Shown here piece after piece: positions 45,701 to 58,798 of a stretch of DNA of 64,000 nt. The stretch spans positions 99,861,951 to 99,925,950 of the forward strand of contig NC_071389.1 in the NCBI RefSeq assembly GCF_022682495.2, written 5' to 3'. Origin of the DNA: Desmodus rotundus (taxonomy: Eukaryota; Chordata; Mammalia; Chiroptera; Phyllostomidae). The position numbers were made by a program, and so were the translations under genes. The notes beneath the pieces are model-generated. The model did no database searches, was not told the origin of the DNA, and saw nothing but the letters and a program-made list of their open reading frames with translations. Numbering within the stretch: position 1 is the stretch's first letter; every line of letters begins with the position of its first letter.

Positions 45701-46600
45701 TAACACCATAAAAGTCCTAGAGGAAAACATTGGCAGGAAATCTCAGACATTCCACACAGCAACATCTTCACAGACACGTCCCCTAAAGCAAGGGACATAA
45801 AGGAAAGAATAAACAAATGGGACCTCATGAAAATAAAAAGCTTCTGCATGGCTAAATAAAACAGCATTAAAATGAAAAGAGAACCAACAGTATGGGAAAA
45901 CATATTTGCCAATGATACCTCAGACATGGGCCTGATCTCCAAAATATATAAAGAACTAACATGACTCCACTCCAGGAAGACAAACAAGCCAATTAAAAAA
46001 TGGGCAAAGGACTTGAACAGACACTTCTCCAAGGAAGACATACAGAGGGCCCAGAGACATATGAAAAGATGCTCAGCATCACTAGCCATCAGAGAGATGC
46101 AAATTAAAACCACAATGAGGTACCATCTCACACCACTCAGAGTGGCCAACATAAACAAATCAGCAAACAAATGTTGGAGAGGATGTGGAGAAAAGGGAAC
46201 CCCAGTGCACTGTTGGTGGGAATGCAGACTGGTGAGGCCACTGTGGAGAACAGTATGGTATTTCCTCAGGAAACTAAAAATGGAACTGCCCTTTGACCCA
46301 GCAATTCCGCTGCTGGAATTATACCCTAAGAACCCTGAAACACCCATCCAAAAGAACCTATGCACCCCAATGTTCATAGCAGCACAATTTACAATAGCCA
46401 ATTACTCGAAGCAACCTAAGTTCCCATCAGCAAATGGGTAGATCAGAAATCTGTGGTATATTTACACAATGGAATTCTATGCAGCAGAGAGGAAGATGGA
46501 GCTTATACCCTTTGTAACAGCATGAATGGAACTGGAGAGCATTATATTAAGTGAAACACACCAGGCGGTGAGGGACAAACATCATGTGATCTCACCTTTA
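42789..46600 (+). pseudogene. L1E ORF2, broken
   Basis: Opens at ATG 42789 and stops at TAG 42960-42962, codon 58, the same codon as in L1D. 'HGTFSKIDHMLG' of the endonuclease is kept at 43380-43415, but the following catalytic SDH-type motif reads CGDKG. Frame changes occur throughout the domain between endonuclease and reverse transcriptase, with an A-rich expansion near 43697-43722. The reverse-transcriptase piece 44504-45067 keeps the intact FADD box at 44885-44896 and '[19 protein letters not shown]'. The Cys-rich C-terminus ('[21 protein letters not shown]') is intact at 46165-46230. The end is approximate. Confidence 0.95.
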
Positions 46601-46683
46601 ACTGGAACATAATCATCAGAAGAAAAAAGCAAACAAAATATAACCAGATTCATTGCAATTAAGAACAATGTAAGAATAGCAAG

Positions 46684-46716
46684 AGGGGAATGGGGAGGGC
46701 ATAGTGGGGAGAGGGG
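46684..46716 (+). promoter_or_regulatory. G-quadruplex-like tract in L1E 3'UTR
   Basis: Runs gggg, gggg, ggg, gggg and gggg separated by short linkers, equivalent to the tract in L1D. Its end lies about 5-7 nt upstream of the position where the short L1 insertions begin. Confidence 0.8.
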
Positions 46717-46858
46717 TTTTCAGGAGCTACTATAAAGGACACATGGACAAAATCAAGGGGGAGTGTGGGGGCAGGGGAGGTTGGTGGGTTTGGCTAGAGT
46801 GGGGAGAAAATGCAGAGAACTGTAATTGAACAACTATAAAAAATATATACTAATAAAA

Positions 46859-48383
46859 TGTCTTCGTAATTTCTGTCCTGTTTTCTTTGAGCATAGATTT
46901 AATGTTGCTTAAATGTGATCCAAAGAAAGATCACAGTGAATTCCTAGTTATCCCCATGAGATTTTTTAGACCATGGAAGGTTAAGGCGTCATCACAAGGC
47001 TGACCACACTGAGTTCTAATCTCATGTGAAGAAACACCTGTGAGAAGACAGCTTTCTAAACTCATCTGAAATGCACAGTAAATGTCACTCTTTGGCTCAA
47101 GAGTTTTCTAACTATTTTTATCTATATAAACAGTAGTCTCCACAAGCTATATCATGTTCACAAAAAAGAGAAAAAGCAATCTTTGTGTTTAGCGTCCATC
47201 TCTTTCTAACATGAAGACAACTTCATTTAGCAATCTTTTAAACTCTGGAATAATTCATGTTGTACTAAAAATTGCCAGTTAGTCTAAAAGAAGTTAGGGA
47301 CTTTCGCTGAAATCCATACCATAAAAAGATTTATATAACATTAAAAGGAAACTCTATGATGAAATAGTAACCTGATTTCTTTATAAGTTCTCTATAAAAT
47401 GTTGGTTTTGTTTTTCAATTCCATATTTCACATTCTCCTACATATATAAAAGCATACAATTTTGTCAACCTATGTGATTTCCTACAGAATACTTAATCTG
47501 TGTTCTTTTATATTAACACTATTTGACAGCAGGTTTCTAAGCATCATATTTTAGTATTTAAATTAAATACTTTTAATTGTAGTTATTTGTTTTTGTTTGT
47601 TTGTTTTTTGTTATCTTGACTGTGGTAACTCTCAATGATCATCATACTTCTAACTAGGAAGTTATTGAATATATCAGAATTGTATTGATAACATTTTGAA
47701 ATGGTAGAATAAACTTTCTTGGGGAACTCATCCATTTACATGGTTTCTACTTTTTTTGTTTCTAAAAATACATTGATACTTCCTTGTAGTTTTATTGTTA
47801 AAACTAACATATTTGGCTTACACATATTTGGTCTTACCAGTCATATTTTAGTGATACCATTTTCAAACCTGAAAGTTGGAGTGAAAAGTCACAAAAGAAA
47901 CAGAGGCCACTATTGAGAAAAATAAGAGATATATGGGGGTTTCAGAAAGATTTCACACTGAATACAGACATGCTCCTAATTCATAAAGGGAGGCAACCCA
48001 TGTCAGACAGATATTAAAATTTCAAATGCTCTCAGGTAGATTTTCTGAGACTGAAAATTGTTATTGTTCTCTCATTATTAGGTTGCATTGATAGATTTGG
48101 GGTGGATGGGGCCTCAATCAGTGTTCCTCTCCACCTCTTATTTTTTCAATAAATTTATATAATTAATTTTTTAAAGACAACAGCCACAAAGCCCAGCCTT
48201 CAAAGAAAAATTAGGAAATATATTTTCCACATTGTTCTGTTCACTGAACATTTTGATTACAGTACCCATCATGCGTAACCATGGGCTCTGCTCTCACTGT
48301 CCTGTGTATTATACACATTAACCTTTAATTCCAGCTTATTGATACAGCAGCCTGTGATTTCACTGAATTTTTCTTTTTCTATC
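46859..48383. other. Unassigned host DNA
   Basis: AT-rich, no gene or transposon recognised. Confidence 0.5.
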
Positions 48384-48589
48384 TTTTTAAGATTTTATTT
48401 GTTTATTTTTAGAGAGAGAGGAAGGGAAGGAGAAAAAAAGGGAGAGAAACATCAATGTATGGTTGCCTCTTGCATGCCTCCTACTGGGGACCAGGCCAAA
48501 ACCCAGGCATGTACCATAACTGGGAATCGAACTGGCAACCCCTTGGTTTGCAGGCCTGAGCTCAATCCACTGAGACACACCAGCCAGGC
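48384..48589 (-). mobile_element. Ves SINE (best preserved head)
   Basis: Minus-strand Ves SINE of about 206 bp. In element sense the head reads 'cctggctggtgtgtctcag' with an A-box-like section and a B-box-like 'agttcgattcc' (complement of 48522-48532). The body ends in 'ctctctctaaaaataaac' and an A/T-rich tail. It is the best copy in the window for assigning the SINE family. Confidence 0.92.
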
Positions 48590-48627
48590 CTTTAAAATTT
48601 TTGTTTTACTTTTAATATTTTAAGTAA

Positions 48628-48644
48628 AATCATCATCATCATCA
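48628..48644. repeat. (ATC)n simple repeat
   Basis: Five to six ATC units beside the MIR; short and probably unstable. Confidence 0.8.
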
Positions 48645-48872
48645 TCAACATTTATTCAGCAGTTGGAATATACCAGGTAAGTACTAAGCATTATTAAACT
48701 CTTATCTTATTGAAGTCTAACAAAATGAGATACGTTCAAGTGTTATTCAGGGTTTGGAGAGCGCAAACAAACTGCCACTAGCTAGTGGTCATCTGCTTTT
48801 AGAGACATTCTGATCTCAGGTGTTTCTATGTCCAAAGACAGACCTCTTAATCACTGTGTCATTCAGATTTAT
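48645..48872 (-). repeat. MIR SINE
   Basis: Minus-strand MIR of about 228 bp: 'aacatttattcagcagttgg', 'ccaggtaagtactaagcatt', 'cactagctagtggtcat' and 'cctcttaatcactgtgtca' track the reverse complement of the MIR consensus over its whole length. It is an ancient tRNA-derived SINE mobilised by L2. Confidence 0.8.
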
Positions 48873-49620
48873 CATTAGGTATATATAAGGTTTTATTTAC
48901 AAGGATATAAAGTCATTTCAAAACATACACAAATGCTGCTGGGTCCACACTCAGAATTTCTTGTCTCTATAGACCCCTATAATCACACTTATTGCTTCTG
49001 CAGGAGCTATTCTAGATGAAATGTGTACCCTACTTCCTATCTTCTTCTTCTGGAACAGCAGCCATTCTGAGACCAGGTGGACCTTTAGCACTAAGTTGAA
49101 GTACTTGTATTTGCCCTGAAATTTTTATATATTCTGTATTTAATGTTAACATATAGATTTAATAATATTAACTCTTTCAAAACTGAAATGGATAAAGTGT
49201 TTTGTGTAAATGTAAAGTGTCACTAGCTTATTAATTGTATGCTGTAAAAGTATTGCTTATCCTATTTTTCTCAACAGGAAATTTCAGTCAGTGACAGCTA
49301 ATGTGGCAAGCACAGACTGCAACTGCTCATAAAACAGGTGTCCTATGAAAATTAGACACACCAAACTATTGCAGACATCATTCTAATATCATCATCCTAA
49401 AGGTCAAAGGAATTCCAAGTACAAAAGCAGATTAAAGAATAACTTTTCATCTTACTTTCAGATCAAAAAGACTAAAACTTTTCCCCAAGTTAAAAGCAAT
49501 AGTAGAAAAATTGTTAATACAAAAAGGATATTTTCTTAACAGAACTAAGTGTTCAGGAAGACAACCCCATAACCAAAGCCACATTCCATGGTCACTTTTT
49601 CCCCAGAGTTTCTCCTTTAC
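48873..49620. other. Unassigned host DNA
   Basis: No gene or transposon recognised. Confidence 0.5.
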
Positions 49621-49787
49621 TTTTTTTATTGTTGTGAACAACAATACTTGAAAATACATTTGTCTCCATTTTCACCCCACCATAGCCCCTGCCCCATCCA
49701 TCCCCACCTCCCACCCTTACTCCTACCTCCTTTGGTTTTGTCCATGTGTTCTTCATACATGTCCCTTGATGGGAACCCCCTAGAAGG
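49621..49787 (-). mobile_element. Very short L1 3' end (~165 bp)
   Basis: Minus-strand L1 3' end: T-rich tail side at the left, 'tttggttttgtccatgtg' and 'catacatgtcccttg' at the right. Its 5' end falls at the last G run of the 3'UTR G-rich tract ('gggaaccccct' on this strand). No target duplication is clear. It sits next to a MER3 element. Confidence 0.75.
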
Positions 49788-49789
49788 CA

Positions 49790-49975
49790 GTGACCAACAG
49801 AACTGTCTGAGCTGATGAAAGTGTTCCATATATGCACACTACCATCATGAGAGTTGTCTCAATGACGTATGATCTTTGACTGAGAAATAGAATATAATTT
49901 TATTTTATATTAGTTCATTTTAATTTTTATGGTCACATGTAACTACTGGCTACTGTACTAGATAGTGCAACTCTA
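49790..49975 (+). mobile_element. MER3-like hAT transposon
   Basis: 'gtgaccaacagaactgtc', 'tgaaagtgttccatatatg' and the closing 'cacatgtaactactggctac' follow the MER3 consensus from memory, a non-autonomous hAT element of placental mammals. Terminal repeats are eroded. Confidence 0.7.
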
Positions 49976-52900
49976 AAATATAAACATTTGAAAATAATAA
50001 GCATATAAACATATAAGAAAAAGATGATGAAATCCTGGGAAGCTTTAGGCATCACACCTGCCCCATTCAAGTTAACATGCATTTCTCTCCTAGGTGCTTC
50101 TTGTACTACCTCCTGTCTGAGTGGTGGGCTTGTGGGCTGCACTCCAGAGCAACAGGGGCTCAGAACCTACCTCCTAGTTCTCAATCCCAGAGAGAGACAC
50201 CAGGTCATAAAATCCCTAAGAACATAGGGAGTTTGAGTAAGAACAGTTACCTCCAGAATGTAATCAGGCTGGGCATCGTCTTGTGACTGCTGGACGCCAC
50301 TAAAAAGCAGACCTAGGCTTTATGTGTAAAGGAGACTTCATATTTGGGAACACACCAAATGATAAAAATCTCTAAAATGGAAAAAAGACATGGCCAGGAC
50401 CTAAGAGGAACAAGATGGATGTTTCCTCTCTGGGTCCATCAAGGAGCACCTTAGAGAAGCAGGAAGTGCAGGTATGGCCTCACTCTTTGTTCTGTTTTCC
50501 TTACCAGAGATTCTCTGAGGCTGAAAAAGTGAGAGATGGGAGATATAAGGCAAAGAGGGGCCTGTCAAGAACTGTAGGACTGATGTGTCTCCCAGTGTTT
50601 TTGAGTCACAAGATGAGCCCAAATTAGGTACCACAAGAAACATAGTAGATTCTTATCACTCTGCCCAGCCTCCAATATTACTATCTCTTCTCAATGCATG
50701 GCTTCTCAATTGCTTCCTCAATTTCTCTCTCTCTCTCAAATACACACACTCACTCACTCACACAAACATAAGTTTGGCATCATAATTGGGCTCTAGCCTT
50801 AAGGCATACACCCTCCATCACCCTTACTATGTGCCATCCTATGGTGACAGTAGCACATCCAAGTTAGCTTGTTCCTTCTCTTTGCAAACAATGACCTAGC
50901 CAAGACCTTTGGGCCTGGGGATAAAAGAACACAGACTCCTTGGGATGGGGGTGCCACTCTAGCTATTCTGATCATGACTGTGAATGCAGTGCTGCGGAGA
51001 TGCATTTGAATGTTATCAGCACAAAATTCTTACTTCCTTTTCTTTGTCACACTCTACTTCCAATGATTTACAGTGTCAGCACTCTTACCTTTAGACGAAC
51101 CAAAATGCATTCTGAGTTATGTGGAGTAGAAGTAGAATCCAAGGTCTTAGAATAGACCCCAAAGATAGACTGGAGGGAAAGGAAACCCAAGTAAAATATT
51201 GAGGTCCTACTGAGGTAATATTTCAGGGCCCAGCAAGTGGTACAGCCTGGACAGTGGAGTGGTAGTGGGAGCCAGAGGAAAGAAATGCTTATGGTTTTCA
51301 ATGATACTTCCTCTGGAATGACTTTCCTGACCATCTCTTGCTGCCAAGGAAGGCTCTTATCTCTGCCCATGGCTATTAGGGTTCCATGAGTGCCTTGAGA
51401 CACTTACACTTGGTGTTCTCCTGGGTCTGCTGACTGCAAGTCTTCATAACAGCACTGATGCCCCTCACTCCTTGACTCTCTTGGGTTCCTCATGGTGCAG
51501 ATATGCTTGGTGGCGAAGTAATGAACCAGAGCCTATAAATCTATTAAATGATTGTAAACCAAATCTGCTTTTATCTTCTTTCATCCCTCTACATGAACCT
51601 CAGCTTCCCACTGACAAACTAGATGGACATTAGAAATAAAGGCTGACTGAAGTATGGGGATGGAATGTCTTACCTAAATTAGGTTGCTCTGAGGATTATT
51701 ATTACCAGATAGGTAATAACAATTGGAATCAGTTCAATATGTTTCCAAGCAAGAAAGGTTTATTTTCTTAAAATAAATAAAGAACATACCCAAATTTTCT
51801 TGATTGTTTTACAGCTTTTTAAAAATCTACCTTATGGGTATTTTCAAGGAATTTATTTGAAATAATGTATATAAGCAAACATAAAGATAATTTCATCTTA
51901 ATTCTTCCAGATAAGCTGAAGTTTTTGAGTAAGTAGTGAATTGAAACCATTGCCAGAGATAGAGACTCCAGAGCCTGTTGCCTTTTCATTTGAAGTGAGG
52001 AGCAACAGTGCCCTGCCCCAGGTGGCAGCAGATTTTGATTTTGTCTCATAGACCTGGAACGTGCACGCTATTGCTTTGATCTCCAGGACCTAGTCCCCAT
52101 AGTACTCAAAGCTTGTGTTGGCCAGTAAAGAGTGGCTACCACAAATTAAACAAAAATCTTTAAAACACAATGAAAAGAAAAAGAAACAGGAAGATCATGA
52201 AATACAGAAACCATCTGTGCCTCTCCTGCATGCAGGCTTATTTTCCTAATACCTCACATATCTCACATACCTCATATGGCTCCTGCATTTAAGGAGAAGG
52301 GAAGAAAAATAACAAAGCTCAGTATTTTATTAAAAAGATTATCTATATTGACATGAAAATTGGATTCTCTTTTTTTATTAAAAAGTATATATAAGTTTTG
52401 TTTGTTTTTGGAAACTCCTGTGTCTGCTTTCTCGTCCAGATGTTCTCTTACACACATCATTCTCCCTCTCTGGGGATGAGGTGGGTGTGGTCTGATCTCA
52501 GGTGCTCCTCTGGGATTCTGCTACTGGTCTGTGTCATGACTAACACCACAAAAGAGAATAAGAGGTCAAAGAAACAAGATTGCAGATAGACCTTTAAAAA
52601 GTTATTTTGGAGCACATGTAAATTATAGTGCTGACAAGAAGATTTAAATACGTGCCAGATATCATTTTTTCTCTTTAAAAAGAAATTCTGATTCTGTAAA
52701 TGCCTCATTTGTGTGTACATTTTTATTAATCTAAAATTTTTCAGACTTTTTTTTCAATTTTTTTGCAAGGTTTGGAGATATGAAATTGAATGGTTCCATA
52801 TTAGTCAAACTAATCAAACCACAGACAAACCATGTGTCCTTATATAAACTACTGCCATCAACATTTTCGCAGAGTGCGATTATAGAGTATTGGGTTTGAT

Positions 52901-55900
52901 TTTGTTATTATGAGTTTATTCCATGAGATGTGAAGTTTTGTGAAATTTTCACAAAACTTTTTCACACCCTTTTGCCCTTAATCAAAATTACTTTTTCTAG
53001 GAAATTTTATTTGAAAACATGTGGTTCTATATAAGTAGAGGCTTGTGTTGTGTGAACAATTGTGACCTCCATTCAAAAGCAATCCTTGACCTTCTATAAT
53101 TACCAAATAGAATAAAATAAATATTGCAATGCACTAGGCAATGGGCGTTTTTCTGGAAGCCAATGGAACTAAGTGATCATATGTTTCAAGTTTACTGCTA
53201 CAGTTTCAAAATCCCTGATCTTTCAAGTCACCCTGCATCACTTCCCCTGGAAGCCCTGAGTCATGATAGTGAACATACTACTGGTGTATTTACACATGAA
53301 CTTTTCTAAACAGCCATGGTAGAAAAACATACTGGGTCTCCTTAGATGGACTTCCTCCTCCTTACACAAGAGAGGGTTTATGATGTCATCCACCTCTGTG
53401 TTATGTATTTGTTTACAGGGGAATTTACTGTTGATGATTAAAGATGTCCACATGCTTACATCATATGCTAGTAGCTGGGTTTCAAGACAGAAGCTGTCAC
53501 CGCTGCTTACCTGCCATGGTGGCTTCTTTATTTCTCTCATGAACTCCTTGAAAGCTTGGCAGGAGTCATGTCTCTGGCTACTAGGGAATTGTTAATACAT
53601 TGATTCCTCAAATTCCTTACTCATACCACCCTATGGTTATAAAATGTGGTTTCTGTGTGTCTTAATGACTTTTTTCTTTCTAGGAATAGTTTTCATGATT
53701 CATCTTATTAAAACAAACAAACAGAGAGCTAACAGAAAATAACTTCTTAAGCCAGAGATAACATTTCTTCATGGCTCTTTGTATCATGGCCAGATCTGAC
53801 ACAGAGAATAGCTCAGGTCTCAGAAATCTATAGCTACTTCAGATAAACCTGAATAAAACATAATCCAGTGATATTATTTAGCAAACCTATGTTCTTTGCA
53901 AACACTGTTGTTTTCAGATCTTGTTCTGAGGAGTTCTGCAAATAATATATTTGAATGTTTAATGAGTTCCAAATGACAAAATGTTTTAACTCCCTTATTC
54001 AACTGTTGTATGCTAGCTGCCAAGGCTAACTTAAACCACTGATTTATTCTGACCTATAACAATAAGAAACAAAGTAAAGAGGAGTAGTGACTTCTGTTTC
54101 TCAAAATATTAGGTTTCTATATAAGATGCTTCCCCAAAGACTAGTTATAACTTGAATTTGTGTTCCATCCATGGATGTTACTGTTGTTTACAGCAAGAGC
54201 TAATTTGCATGCAAAAGTCATAGCCACATATAAAAGAAACAGTCCAACATCATCAGGCCTATGGAAGGAGTAACAAGTGGTCATGAATTTACAAGTATCC
54301 AAGTCATTGATTATGACAAGATGCTAGGCTTTTTGCTAAGTTTAGAATTCCTGTACGTGTATTCAGGTTCAAATACCATTAGCTCTTGGCAAAATTCCCC
54401 TTCCTAATTCAAAGAACAAAGGATTACTAAAGCTCATTAAAAGGCTTCTCAAATTTTAAATAGCTTTTAACAAACATTTAATGAGTTAAGCCTAATTGAA
54501 TCAGAAACATATGGATTAAATTTTAATTGAAATTCATAGGGGTTTAATATTAAGGAAGAAGTCTTTCAGCAGAACTTCCAAAGACTAGTCAATCCAAATT
54601 TTTTAAGACTAACTAGTGATAATCTGCAACATTTCATCTTTACCCATTTTTCCTTGTTTAAAGGGTTTTGTGGTTTTGGTGGTATTGTTTAAATTATAAT
54701 TTGTTCCAATAGATAATACATCTGTCAAAGGAAGAATTCAACACATCTATTCTTCATATCTTCAAGGACTTGACCTACTCACTTACTTATATGAAATTTA
54801 ACTGTGAAATAACTTTCATCCATTTAGAACTGTGTTTTCAAACCATTTAGCCAACATGAACTTTTGGGGGCAGGAAGAAACCCAGTGTCTCTGTGGTGCT
54901 CTTCAGCACCTTTATGGAATAGTGGAACATAACTTACAAATTTTTGACCTAGCATATTGCCAAGAATGGGGAAATTATAGAATGAATGGGAGGGAGGATT
55001 CCAAGGAAGCCAAAATGGACATTTCAGAGTCCATTAGAAAATTTCTTGATCAGAACCTTTATACTTTACCAATAACTCAGGCAAACTTTGATAGTTTCCA
55101 TATCCACAGGAGTAGAATGAGAGTAAAAAACTGGGAGACCTAAAGTTGTAGGAATGATAGATGGGATACAAAAAGGAAAAGACAAAATCTAGAGAATTTT
55201 CAAAAGGTTTAATACACATATCCTTTTAGTTTTGCGAGAAATAGCCTAAAACAGCTTACTATCTCAATAGACTTTCAGAGTCTCAATGCATCAAACACAT
55301 TGTAATAATTTGTATGTACATAATTAAGACCTCAAGTTGCAAAGAAAACTTTACCTTCAGAAATAGTCTAGAGGAAGAGAAAATGGTGTTGCTAGTGTTG
55401 TATCATTACCTTTACTCAAGGCGTATGGAATGCAGCAAAAACTTTGTTTTGGGGCTCATAGAAAACAGTAAATATGTAATGATACCGTCTGTGATATTGC
55501 TGTGGGTGCATCCCACCCACTCATTGCCAGCCCTGACCTTCTGTGCAAGTTCCTTCTAATATAAAACATAAAATAGCTGGGAGGCCAAATCAGCAGGGCA
55601 TCTATGGTTTGATCAGGCTTCAGAACTAGTGCTGCTGGGGACAGCATTCACTCCAACAACTGGAGAATCCACATACAGGATGTAGAAGTTGACAGCATTT
55701 ATGTTTTCAGGCACAGTAAATCCTTTTTGGAAATGTGGCAACAATGTGTTAGGCGTAGTCCTAGCTGGAGGCAGATGTAAGAGTCAGAGTAACATAAAAA
55801 ATGTAGATCCAGAAAGAAATAGCAAACTACTTCAGGAGAAAATGGGTTGTATTATCTTGGCACAGAATCAGATCTAGGAGGATCCTTCAAAGACCTGTGG

Positions 55901-57404
55901 AAATTACTAACAGTAACATTTTGGACTCAGACAGATTAAACCTCAGAATATAAAAATACAGTCCATGCCTTTCTTCATAATGCCATAAGATAAGATTCTT
56001 GTTGGCAAGAAAACATACTAAAAATGATATTTGGGATTTCTTTATTTATAGATGTGTAGAAATGAAATTCCCAGAGTTTAAATGTAATGTTATTGTTGAT
56101 GAATGTTACAAAGAAAAGCCCCACATACTCAGTAGAAGTTAACCTTTTACAACCATCTAAAATTAAACCCAAACAAAAAGTAGAAACCTAGCTGGGAGAA
56201 AAAATGGAAAAAAAATACAAGTGCACAAATATAAAAGTAATGTGAAGGTAATACACTACTTATCCAAAAGTCATTTTATGGCAGAAATAGGCCTATTTGT
56301 ATAGATGTAAAGGTTTTTCAAAATAACTGTTGCAAATTTAATGTCACTATCTCATTCCTTTAAAATTCTAACACCTATCAAAGAACCCTGCCAGTTACCA
56401 TCAGAGTTCAACAAAGACCTCACTCTCCTTGATGCTAAGCCAAGACTTGGTCTTCTGACTTGAATGAACATCTGCAGCGGTGATACTGCCAAGTGTCTTT
56501 GAGCCCTGGGACCCCTTAGATGAGTCCTGCCTGTGCCTGGGGTGCTTTAAGTCCAATTCCATGGAACAACCACATTCTGGAGCTAGAAGCACATGATCCC
56601 TTCAGAGAGCTTGGTGTAAAAACCATGCTATTTTTCTACCCTGTACCTTCAGTTTGGAAATGATAGGAGAAAAACTTAGATTCTGAGGTTTAAAAAAAGG
56701 TTGACTTGGGACTCATGTAATATAAAAGAAGAAATGCTTAAGAAAATGTTTTTGAGGACATGTATACTGATGTGTTTAACTACCATGTGTAAGGTGAGCA
56801 AGAAGTCTTGTAGACTTAAAGGTGAAAGTTATTTATTTTTCTGTGGTTTTCACTTTTAACAAGATCTAGAGGAAAACACCAGATATTCACAGTATGAGGT
56901 TTTCACATGAGCTGTTAGCAGTACATTTTCCTATGGTCACGGTTTTTGTCTTGTTTTAACATCCAACAAGCTAAATCTTTCAGAGTAAATTGCCATACAA
57001 GAATAAAATTTTCAAATAAAAAATACATGTCCTTTTAAAAATTTGTCCAGCTAAATCTTTACATATCAGAAAAAATCATGTTCTGATATTTTGAAAGCTC
57101 CAATAACCTTTTAAAAAGATACAAGAGGTAGAATGCTAAGTAAAGGACTTGGGTAAGAGACAGAGCAAGAGCTGGGTTAAGCAGGAGTCCCTCTTCTCCT
57201 GTGACAGAGATGAAATGAACCAAAGACAGCAGTTTCCTGACTATTATAGTCTAGTTTCTGGGTGGAAACCCATTCAGTATATATTAGAGCTTCATCTAAA
57301 CAGAGATTTTCAAACTCTGACGACATTGGAAAATCATTTAGCATCACTCAGAAACAGAACCTGGGCCATGTGTGTGTGTGCATTTTTACAAAAGTATGCT
57401 CACA
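49976..57404. other. Long unassigned host stretch
   Basis: About 7.4 kb in which I recognise no gene, RNA or transposon except short simple repeats (CT and CACT runs at 50725-50762). Open frames reach at most about 110 codons and show no codon or family signal. It is the longest transposon-poor stretch in the window, so it is where undetected host exons or regulatory elements would be most likely. Confidence 0.5.
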
Positions 57405-57420
57405 TTTAAAAATAAAATTA

Positions 57421-58798
57421 GACTTCTACTTACGCCAAGATGGAGGCGTAAGTAGACACACTTTGCCTCCATGCACAACCAGAAGAATGACAACAACATA
57501 TTTAAAAACAAAAAATAACCAGAATTGCCAGAAAATTGAACTGTATGGAAGTCCAACAACTAAGGAGTTAAAGAGGAAATATTTATTCAGACTGGTAGGA
57601 GGGACAGAGATGGGAAGCTGGAGTGGAGAGGATGCACAGAAAGGCTACTCCTGGAGGACTGGGTGGGTGAGGCAGTGTCTGGTGGACCTTAAGGCTATGC
57701 AAAGTGAAATCACAAAAATCATAAAGTTCCTAAATGGTTTTATGAAAAAAAAGAAAAGAAAAATATACAGGGAACCAAAAGGGAAGGGAAGGAATCTGGG
57801 ACTTAAATCAACAACTTGGAGCAGAAGGAAGAAATAAACATTCAACCAAAACAGAATGAATAACAAGAATTCAAAAAAATGAGGAGAAGCTTTAAATATT
57901 CCAACATCAGAATCATAGGAGTTCCAGAGGAGAAGAAGAAGAGCAAGAAATTGAAAACTTATTTGAAAACATAACAAAGGAGATCTTCCCCAATCTGGCA
58001 AAGGAAATAGACTTCTAGGAAGTCCAGGAAGCTCAGAGAGTCCCAAAGAAGTTGGACCCAAGGAAGCACACACCAAGGCACATCATATTTACATTACCCA
58101 AGATTCAAGATAAGAATCTTAAAAACAACAAGAGGAAAGGAGACAGTTACCTACAAAGGAGTTCCCATAACACTATCAGTTGGTTTGTCAAAAGAAACCT
58201 TATGAAGGCAAGAAGGGGCTGGAAAGAAGTATTTGAAGTCATGAAAGGCAAGGACCTACATCCAAGATGACTCTATCCAGCAAAGCTATCATTTAGAATG
58301 GAAGGGCAGATAAAGTGCTTCCCAGAGAAAATTAAACTAAAGGAGTCATCATCACCAAGCCATTATTATATGAAATGTTAAAGGGACTTATCTAAGAAAA
58401 AGAGAAAGATAAAAAATATGAAGAGTAAAATGACAACAAACTCACTACTATCAACAACTGAACCTCAAAAATAACAAAAACCAAAACAAACTAAGCAAAC
58501 AACTAGAACAGGAACAGAATCAAAGAAATGAAGATCACAGGGAAGGAGGGTTATCAGTGGGGATGGGGAGACAATGGGTGAAAAAGTACAGGGAATAAGA
58601 AGCATAAATGGTAGGTCCAAAATAGACAGGGGGAGGTTAAGACTAGTATAAGAAATGGAGAAGCCAAAGAACTTATATGTACAACACATGGACATGAACT
58701 AAGGCGGGGATGATGCTGGTGGGAGTGGGGTACAGGGCAGAGGGCAATAAAGGGGAGAAACAATGGGGCAACTGTAATAGCATAATCAATAAAATGTA
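57421..58798 (+). mobile_element. HAL1 (half-LINE-1), full length with TSD
   Basis: An ORF1-only L1 relative of 1,378 bp. It begins with an L1/HAL1-type 5'UTR ('ccaagatggaggcgtaag'), continues with a degraded ORF1, and goes from the ORF1 end (about 58395) straight into a 3' tail with no ORF2. A perfect 16-bp target duplication 'tttaaaaataaaatta' flanks it (57405-57420 and 58799-58814). HAL1 elements are known L1-dependent non-autonomous elements in mammals, including bats. The duplication is A/T-only, which lowers its weight slightly, but it sits exactly at both element ends. Confidence 0.88.
57860..58395 (+). pseudogene. HAL1 ORF1, degraded
   Basis: Parts of an ORF1-like protein in changing frames. 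They cover an RRM section near 57895-57930 ('RIIGVPEE'), 'TPRHIIFTLPKIQDKN' at 58065-58110 and a C-terminal part near 58150-58260 with 'ITLSVGLS' and 'KARRGWKEVFEVMKGK'. The last corresponds to 'LQARREWQKLFQVMRTRG' in L1D. A TGA at 58268 and at least two frameshifts disable it. The N-terminal coiled-coil part upstream is not clearly readable. Confidence 0.75.

Larger units (their letters stand above)
40361..46844 (+). mobile_element. L1E: near-full-length L1 with TSD
   Basis: A 6.5 kb plus-strand L1 starting 'cgatggtggcgagatag' and ending in a short A-rich tail. It is flanked by 'atatactaattaaaa' (40346-40360) and 'atatactaataaaa' (46845-46858), a target duplication with one indel. It has a 5'UTR, ORF1, ORF2 and 3'UTR in order, each ORF broken several times. 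Coding regions and 3'UTR align well with L1D, but the middle of the 5'UTR does not. Confidence 0.95.

Noticed and set aside
57262..57837. 191-codon plus-strand frame at the HAL1 5' end
   Set aside because: It starts in host flank, crosses the target duplication and runs through the HAL1 5'UTR; it does not match ORF1.
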